Origin: an uncultured Pelagibacteraceae bacterium
GTDB lineage: Bacteria > Pseudomonadota > Alphaproteobacteria > Pelagibacterales > Pelagibacteraceae
Length of the DNA: 34,085 bases
Direction of reading: 5' to 3'
Assembly (NCBI GenBank): GCA_902558585.1
Contig: CACEEO010000011.1
Coordinates: 1 to 34,085, forward strand
Under the pieces are notes generated by a model that searched no databases, was not told where the DNA came from, and saw only the letters and a list, made by a program, of their open reading frames with translations. Within the stretch, counting starts at the first letter, position 1. Every line of letters begins with the position of its first letter. Positions 27,988 through 34,085 of the stretch are shown one piece after another. The position numbers were made by a program, and so were the translations under genes.

Positions 27988-29549
27988 TATTTTAATTTAC
28001 TAATTATCAACTCTTTTGTTTCGTTAACACCGAAAAAACTTATAAAAAAACCCATTCTAGGTCCATTTTCATCTCCAAACACCACTTCATAAATTAACTT
28101 AAACCAATCTCTTAAATTTTCTGCATACCCATTCTCTTTGCCTGTTGAATAAATTAATGTTTGTATATCCTCCGGAGACATCTGATCATTACATTGTTCT
28201 AAAGTTTTAACTAAAGCTTGTAGAGCTAATTTTTCATTTTCAGATGGATTTTTATATTTTTTTTGAGCCTTAATAACATCATTAAAATACTTGATTGCAT
28301 AACCAACTAGTCCATCAAAAATTGGAAAGTTTTTTTCATGAATGTTGGATTTATATTTTTTAACAAACTTCCATAATAAATCTTTGTTATCAGCATTACT
28401 TGTTTCAACTAAATTCAACAACATAGAAAAAGTCATAATCATCTCATCTTTTGGAATATTGCCATTATGAACATGCCAAACAGGATTCATTACTAATTGT
28501 TGTTCTGTTTGTTTTTTTGATTTTTCAATATTATCAAGGTACTCATCTACAGCTTTAGGAACTATTTCTTTATAAAGTTTTTTTGCTCTTTTTGGATTTT
28601 GATACATGTATAAAGATAAACTTTCAGGTGAAGCATATTTTAGCCACTGGTCGATAGTAATACCATTTCCTTTTGATTTTGAAATTTTTTCACCCTTTTC
28701 ATCAAGAAATAATTCATAAGCAAATCCAGATGGATGTTTTTTACCGATCAAATTTATAATTTTAGTTGATAAAATTGCGCTTTCAATAAGGTCTTTTCCA
28801 TACATTTCAAAATCTATATCCAAAGCATACCATCTCATTGCCCAATCAACTTTCCATTGTAATTTACAATTTCCATCCAAAATACTAGATTCTAATTTTT
28901 TACCCTTATTATCAAAAATTATTTTAGAGTTTTTTTTATCAATTTCTAAAACCGGTATTTCGAGAACATGCCCTGTGTCTGGACAAATAGGTAAAAAAGG
29001 ACAGTAAGTTTGTTGACGTTCTTTACCTAAAGTTGGAAGTATAATATTCATTATACCATCATAATTTTCTAAAATAATTTTTAAAGTTGGGTTGAAAAAA
29101 CCACCCTTATATAAAGATGTTGAACTTTTAAAACTGTATTTAAAATTAAAACTATTTAAAAAATCTTTTAACATTTCATTATTATGTTCTCCAAAACTTG
29201 AATATTTTTCAAATGGATCTGGAACTTGTGTTAATGGTTTATGTAAGTTTTCGTTTAGTAATTCGTGATTAGGAACATTATCAGGAACTTTTCTTAAACC
29301 ATCCATATCATCGGAAAAAGTAATTATTTCTGTTGGTAGATCCGTAAGTTGCTTTAAGGCATTAACCATCATTGAAGTCCTTGCAACTTCACCGAATGTT
29401 CCGATATGAGGAAGGCCACTTGGACCATATCCTGTTTGAAGGGTAATTTTCCCTTTTTTATCAATAAATGATTTTCTCTCACGAAGCATTTTTTTTGCTT
29501 CAACGAAAGGCCAAGCACTTGTTTTGTCTAAAATTTCTTTTTTAATCAC
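27987..29549 (-). CDS. lysS: Lysyl-tRNA synthetase, class I
   Basis: GYGPSGLPHIGTFGE (HIGH-like), EKISKSKGNGITIDQWL (KMSKS-like), ITFSDDMDGLRKVPDN. Confidence 0.94.
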   Translation of the reverse strand: MIKKEILDKTSAWPFVEAKKMLRERKSFIDKKGKITLQTGYGPSGLPHIGTFGEVARTSMMVNALKQLTDLPTEIITFSDDMDGLRKVPDNVPNHELLNENLHKPLTQVPDPFEKYSSFGEHNNEMLKDFLNSFNFKYSFKSSTSLYKGGFFNPTLKIILENYDGIMNIILPTLGKERQQTYCPFLPICPDTGHVLEIPVLEIDKKNSKIIFDNKGKKLESSILDGNCKLQWKVDWAMRWYALDIDFEMYGKDLIESAILSTKIINLIGKKHPSGFAYELFLDEKGEKISKSKGNGITIDQWLKYASPESLSLYMYQNPKRAKKLYKEIVPKAVDEYLDNIEKSKKQTEQQLVMNPVWHVHNGNIPKDEMIMTFSMLLNLVETSNADNKDLLWKFVKKYKSNIHEKNFPIFDGLVGYAIKYFNDVIKAQKKYKNPSENEKLALQALVKTLEQCNDQMSPEDIQTLIYSTGKENGYAENLRDWFKLIYEVVFGDENGPRMGFFISFFGVNETKELIISKLK

Positions 29550-29640
29550 GAATATATCATTTATAAAAATCTTAAATTGGCGATTTTATTAATTCTTATA
29601 GAGTTGAAATTTATTTACCATAAAATAATGTTCTTTCAAA

Positions 29641-31080
29641 ATGTCTAATTATAAAACTGTTTTTTTTACACTAGGAATTTTGCAAATAATTTTAGGGATC
29701 TCAATGTTCATCCCTGTAATTGCTCAATTTATTTATTCAGAAATAGATTCATCATTTTTTGGTTCATCTATTGTTACTATAATTTTTGGATCATTATTTT
29801 TTCTTTCAAATCTAGACCACGACAAGAAATTAAATTTACAACAAGCATTTTTATTAACTGCTTTGTCTTGGCTAAGTATTGCTATTTTTGGATCTTTACC
29901 ATTTATATTTTCAACTATGGAACTTTCAATTACAGATGCTTTTTTTGAGAGTATGTCTGGAATTACAACAACTGGATCTACAATTATTTCTGACTTAGAG
30001 AATACACCAAAAGGCATTCTATTATGGAGAGCAATACTTCAGTGGTTGGGTGGTATTGGTATAATTGTAATGGCAATTACCCTAATGCCTATAATGAATG
30101 TTGGTGGTATGAAATTATTTAAAATTTCTAGCAACGACTCATCTGAAAAGATTCTTCCTAAATCGAAAGAAATAGCTTTAAGGCTTATTTATATTTATTC
30201 AGGTCTTACAGCTCTTTGTGCATTATCATATTGGGTATTTGGAATGGGAAAATTTGATAGTTTAACTCATTCTATGACTACCATAGCTACAGGTGGATTT
30301 TCTAATTATAATCAATCTATCGGATATTTTGACAGTGTTCCTATAGAAATATCATCAATGATTTTTATAATTTTAGGAAGTATTCCATTTATTGCATACA
30401 TAAAATTTATTAATGGTAATAAAAGAATATTTTTAAATGATATTCAAATCAAAACATTTATTAAAATAATAATTATAAGCATTATTATATTATCAATATA
30501 TTTGTTATTTAATAATAACGGAAACTTTAGTTTAAGATCTATTTTTTTTAATACAATTTCAATATTGACTGGAACAGGTTATGTCAATGCTGAATTTGAT
30601 GGTTGGGGAAGTTTTCCTATAACAATATTTCTTGCACTAATGTTTATTGGAGGATGTGCTGGATCTACTACTTGTGGTATTAAAATCTTTAGAATTCAAA
30701 TTCTATATTTATTCATATTAAATCAATTAAAAAAAATTATATATCCAAAAGGAATATTTATAATTAAATATGATCAAGGATCTGTAGATGATAAATTTAT
30801 TGCATCAATAATATCGTTTATTTATTTTTACTTTGTTATTTTTTTTATTTTAGCTGCATTATTGTCATTAACAGGTCTCGATTTTATAACTGCTATCTCT
30901 GGAGCAGCAACATCAATATCAAATGTTGGTCCAGGTTTGGGTCCTATTATCGGTCCTAATGGAGATTTTTCAGCTTTACCTGATATTTCTAAATGGATCT
31001 TAACTGTAGGTATGATTTTGGGTAGACTTGAGTTGTTTGCAATATTAGTATTGTTCTTACCATCTTTTTGGAGAAATTGA
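29641..31080 (+). CDS. trkH: Trk-type potassium uptake protein (TrkH family)
   Basis: ESMSGITTTGSTI, TTIATGGFSNYN, ILTGTGYVNAEF, GGCAGSTTCGIKIFR, SISNVGPGLGPIIGPNG (four pore-loop repeats). Confidence 0.94.
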   Translation: MSNYKTVFFTLGILQIILGISMFIPVIAQFIYSEIDSSFFGSSIVTIIFGSLFFLSNLDHDKKLNLQQAFLLTALSWLSIAIFGSLPFIFSTMELSITDAFFESMSGITTTGSTIISDLENTPKGILLWRAILQWLGGIGIIVMAITLMPIMNVGGMKLFKISSNDSSEKILPKSKEIALRLIYIYSGLTALCALSYWVFGMGKFDSLTHSMTTIATGGFSNYNQSIGYFDSVPIEISSMIFIILGSIPFIAYIKFINGNKRIFLNDIQIKTFIKIIIISIIILSIYLLFNNNGNFSLRSIFFNTISILTGTGYVNAEFDGWGSFPITIFLALMFIGGCAGSTTCGIKIFRIQILYLFILNQLKKIIYPKGIFIIKYDQGSVDDKFIASIISFIYFYFVIFFILAALLSLTGLDFITAISGAATSISNVGPGLGPIIGPNGDFSALPDISKWILTVGMILGRLELFAILVLFLPSFWRN

Positions 31081-31082
31081 TT

Positions 31083-32459
31083 ATGTCTGAAACAAAGAAA
31101 CAAACATGGCTTGATTCTCTCGCAGTTTATAAAGATATTCGAATGGTAAGAATTCTTTTATTAGGTGCAATAAGTGGTTTCCCATGGGTATTAATTGCAA
31201 GCAGTTTGAGTCTTTGGCTTAAAGAAGAAGGTCTTAGTAGATCAACAATTGGATGGGCAGGTTTAATTTTTGGAGTATACGCTTTCAATTATTTGTGGGC
31301 TCCCATTATAGATAGAATTCAAATTCCAATACTAACAAAAAAATTAGGTCATAGAAGAGGCTGGATAGTTTTGATGCAATTAATTATTTTGTTAAGTCTT
31401 GTTGTTTGGAGTGTGATTAATCCAACTGAAAATTTGGCTTTATTAATTACTGTAGGTTTAATTATTGCTATAGCATCAGCAACCCAAGATATAACTGTAG
31501 ATGCATTAAGAATTGAACAGATAAATGAAAATGAAGGAAAATCAATGGCTGCTGGTGCAGCTATGGCTGTTGTTGGTTGGTGGACTGGGTATAAATTAGG
31601 TGGAGTTGTTGCTTTATTTACAGCAGAATATTTTGAAAACCTGGGTGTTGCCGACTATTGGCAAGCTACTTTTTTAATTTTAGGTGTTTTAATAATTTTA
31701 ATGAATATAGGATTAATGTTTGTTCATGAACCTATAGAAACAAATAGACAAGCAAAGCAAAGAGAAACAGACAAATTGATTGAAGGAAAACTTGGATCTA
31801 GCAATATAATTACAAATTTTATCGCATATATTACAGGAACTATAGGCGGACCTATTATTAGTTTTTTTAGAAAAAATGGTTTTGCCATTGCAGCTGGAAT
31901 TTTAGGATTTGTTTTCTTGTTTAAGATAGGTGAGGCATTTATGGGAAGAATGTCTATTGTTTTTTATAAAGAAATTGGTTTCTCCAAAGGTCAAATTGCA
32001 ATTTATTCAAAAGGACTTGGTTGGATAACAACAGTAGTGTTTACTTTGTTGGGTGGAATAATGGCCATGAGAGCTGGAACAATTAAAACTATGTTCTTTG
32101 CTGGTGGGTTAATGGCTATAACAAATCTTTTATTTGCAGTTTTAGCATGGACTGGAAAATCAGAAATTTTATTTGCAATTGCGGTTATAGCTGATGATAT
32201 CACAGCAGCTTTTGCAACTGTAGCATTTGTTGCATTTATATCATTACTAGTTGATAGAACTTATACAGCGACACAGTATGCATTACTTGCTTCAATTGGT
32301 ACTGCTGGCCGTACTACTTTGGCTTCATCTTCAGGAGCTTTGGTTGACTGGTTAAACGGAGATTGGGGAACATTTTTTGTTTTAACGACTATTATGGTGA
32401 TACCATCGTTAATTTTTTTGTGGTTAATTAAAAACAAAATTAAAATTGGTGCAAAATAA
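31083..32459 (+). CDS. ampG: MFS permease, AmpG-like (muropeptide permease family)
   Basis: GAISGFPWVLIASSLSLWLKEEGLSRSTIG, LWAPIIDRI, HRRGWIVLMQ, SATQDITVDALR, FVAFISLLVDRTYTATQYALLASI. ATG at 31083 with GGAG upstream preferred over the TTG at 31068. Confidence 0.8.
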   Translation: MSETKKQTWLDSLAVYKDIRMVRILLLGAISGFPWVLIASSLSLWLKEEGLSRSTIGWAGLIFGVYAFNYLWAPIIDRIQIPILTKKLGHRRGWIVLMQLIILLSLVVWSVINPTENLALLITVGLIIAIASATQDITVDALRIEQINENEGKSMAAGAAMAVVGWWTGYKLGGVVALFTAEYFENLGVADYWQATFLILGVLIILMNIGLMFVHEPIETNRQAKQRETDKLIEGKLGSSNIITNFIAYITGTIGGPIISFFRKNGFAIAAGILGFVFLFKIGEAFMGRMSIVFYKEIGFSKGQIAIYSKGLGWITTVVFTLLGGIMAMRAGTIKTMFFAGGLMAITNLLFAVLAWTGKSEILFAIAVIADDITAAFATVAFVAFISLLVDRTYTATQYALLASIGTAGRTTLASSSGALVDWLNGDWGTFFVLTTIMVIPSLIFLWLIKNKIKIGAK

Positions 32460-33195
32460 TTTTTATTTCATTGGTAATTTTTCGAATATTTACAAAAATC
32501 CTTCGAGAAAATCTGAAGTAACTTCACAAATTGTGTATGGTGAAAAATTCAAAATTTTAGCAAAAAATAAAGATTGGATAAAAATTAAAACTTTATTTGA
32601 TAATTATAAGGGGTTTATAAAAAATTCAAAATATATAGAAAAATTTAGCCCCAATTATAAGGTCAGTTCACTAAAAGCAAAGATTTATAAAAAACCTGGA
32701 ATTGGAACTAGCAGTTGGCTTCCACTTGCATCCAAATTATCTGTAATTGAGCAAAATAAGAATTACGTAAAAATTGAAAAAAATAAATGGATTAAAAAAG
32801 TAGATATAAAAAAATTAACTCATAAAGAAAATAATTTTACAAAAATATTTAAAAAATTTTTAAATGTAAAATATGTTTGGGGTGGAAAAACATTCCAGGG
32901 TATTGATTGCTCAGCTTTATTACAAATATTTTTTTGTTATAATAACTCGTTTTATCCAAGAGATACAAGAGATCAGATCAAATATACAAAAAAGAATTCA
33001 AAAAAAAGAAAATTTAAAAAAGGAGATATTATTTTTTGGAAAGGTCATGTTGCAATGTGTTTAAATTCTAAACAACTAATTCATGCTTATGGTCCAAAAA
33101 GAAAAGTAATTATTATGCCAATTATAGAAACAATTAATAGAATTAAAAAAACTGCCAAGCTAAAGGTAAAAAAAGTATCTAGAATAAAATATTAA
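32446..33195 (+). CDS. SH3-domain NlpC/P60 family cysteine peptidase, no signal peptide
   Basis: Two SH3-like segments, then VWGGKTFQGIDCSALLQIFF (catalytic Cys), GDIIFWKGHVAMCL (His) and LIHAYGPKRKV; starts GTG inside the end of the ampG-like gene. Confidence 0.85.
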   Translation: MVQNNFYFIGNFSNIYKNPSRKSEVTSQIVYGEKFKILAKNKDWIKIKTLFDNYKGFIKNSKYIEKFSPNYKVSSLKAKIYKKPGIGTSSWLPLASKLSVIEQNKNYVKIEKNKWIKKVDIKKLTHKENNFTKIFKKFLNVKYVWGGKTFQGIDCSALLQIFFCYNNSFYPRDTRDQIKYTKKNSKKRKFKKGDIIFWKGHVAMCLNSKQLIHAYGPKRKVIIMPIIETINRIKKTAKLKVKKVSRIKY

Positions 33196-34085
33196 TTTCT
33201 TCCAAAGTCAGGCTTATCAATATCTTGTTTTAATTTGATGATTTTTGACCTTACTTTTTTAGTCTGAATAAGTTTCTTTACGATAGACTTATTATTTTTT
33301 GAATTAATATCTTTTTTAAATTGATTTAAATTTTTAATAAATAAATCAATCGCTTTTGAAATATTATTTTTATTGTTAAAAAAAATATCTCTCCACATGA
33401 TTTCATTTGATGCTGCAATCCTAGAAAAATCTCGTAATCCACCAGCGCTATATTTGATTAGCTCATAATTTTGTTTTTTCTCAAAATCTTGTGCAGATTT
33501 CACCAGATTATATGCAATTAAGTGTGGTAAATGGCTAGTAATAGAAAAAATTTTGTCATGTTTTTCAGCGCTCATAACAACTATTTTTGCTCCAATTTTT
33601 TTCCAAAACTTAGTTAGAATATTTATATTATTTTTTTTAATATTTTTTTCTTTAATTATTATGCACCATCTACCAGTAAACATATTTTCTTTACCATGCT
33701 CTGGTCCACTGACCTCTGATCCAGCTATCGGGTGACTTTGAATCCAATGAATACCTTTCTTTAAAAATTTATTTATAATTTTAGAAGTTTCAATTTTTGA
33801 AGAACCAATATCTGTAATCAATGTTTTCGATGTTATAAATTTATTAATTTTTAAAATAATATTTTTGTATTCACTCATTGGTGTACAAAAGATGATTAAA
33901 TCGGAATTACTTGTACCTTCTTTTAATGATTTAACAATTGTTCCAGGTAATTTTAATCTTTTTATCTTAGCAATATTTGATTTTGATTTTTCATAAATAA
34001 ATATCTTTTTTGCTATTTTTTTTTTGCTAATACGCCTTAATAAAGATGAACCTAATAATCCACAGCCAATAATTAAAATATTTTT
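33192..34085 (-). CDS. tyrA: Prephenate dehydrogenase (partial, start lies beyond the right edge)
   Basis: Track ORF (33192..33878) extended by own translation in frame to the edge: KNILIIGCGLLGSSLLRRISKKK...LIIFCTPMSEYKN; downstream LITDIGSSKIE, WIQSHPIAGSEVSGPEHG, ITSHLPHLIAYNLV. Confidence 0.92.
   Translation of the reverse strand, partial: KNILIIGCGLLGSSLLRRISKKKIAKKIFIYEKSKSNIAKIKRLKLPGTIVKSLKEGTSNSDLIIFCTPMSEYKNIILKINKFITSKTLITDIGSSKIETSKIINKFLKKGIHWIQSHPIAGSEVSGPEHGKENMFTGRWCIIIKEKNIKKNNINILTKFWKKIGAKIVVMSAEKHDKIFSITSHLPHLIAYNLVKSAQDFEKKQNYELIKYSAGGLRDFSRIAASNEIMWRDIFFNNKNNISKAIDLFIKNLNQFKKDINSKNNKSIVKKLIQTKKVRSKIIKLKQDIDKPDFGRN

Noticed and set aside
29733-31103. Minus-strand ORFs 29733..30017 and 30828..31103 opposite trkH
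   Set aside because: Antisense to conserved pore-loop-coding sequence; no independent support.
1-34085. Mobile elements, prophage, CRISPR arrays, tRNA/rRNA genes
   Set aside because: No transposase, integrase or phage genes, no regular repeat-spacer structure, and no intergenic gap holds a recognisable tRNA or rRNA.

Overview
The window is a very AT-rich, densely packed, accessory-poor chromosomal segment that looks like a streamlined marine alphaproteobacterium, most likely SAR11/Pelagibacterales. That placement rests on composition, gene spacing and gene content; no search was run. From left to right it contains: (1) a purine/urate catabolism locus (partial xanthine dehydrogenase small subunit, HIU hydrolase, OHCU decarboxylase, allantoicase, ureidoglycolate lyase, PuuE-type allantoinase) next to a small c-type cytochrome; (2) a DUF1330 protein, a DNA glycosylase, an EamA transporter, MsrA, a two-domain sulfurtransferase and an RND efflux pair; (3) a lytic-transglycosylase-like lipoprotein, a VanZ-like protein and GpmA; (4) a block chvI-chvG-ahcY-tsaE-amgK-murU that resembles a shortened version of a conserved alphaproteobacterial neighbourhood; (5) polA, bioY and a RegA/ActR regulator; (6) a polyamine-type operon made of an ornithine decarboxylase family protein, a deoxyhypusine-synthase-like protein and an agmatinase-family ureohydrolase; (7) a YhhQ-type transporter, rpmB, pyrD, class I lysS, trkH, an AmpG-like permease, a cytosolic SH3-NlpC/P60 peptidase and a partial prephenate dehydrogenase. 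I found no tRNA or rRNA genes, CRISPR arrays, prophage or IS elements. The best candidates for follow-up are the polyamine operon with its hairpin-containing leader, the split peptidoglycan-recycling gene set, the purine locus with no urate oxidase in view, and a symmetric inverted repeat between the divergent EamA and msrA genes.
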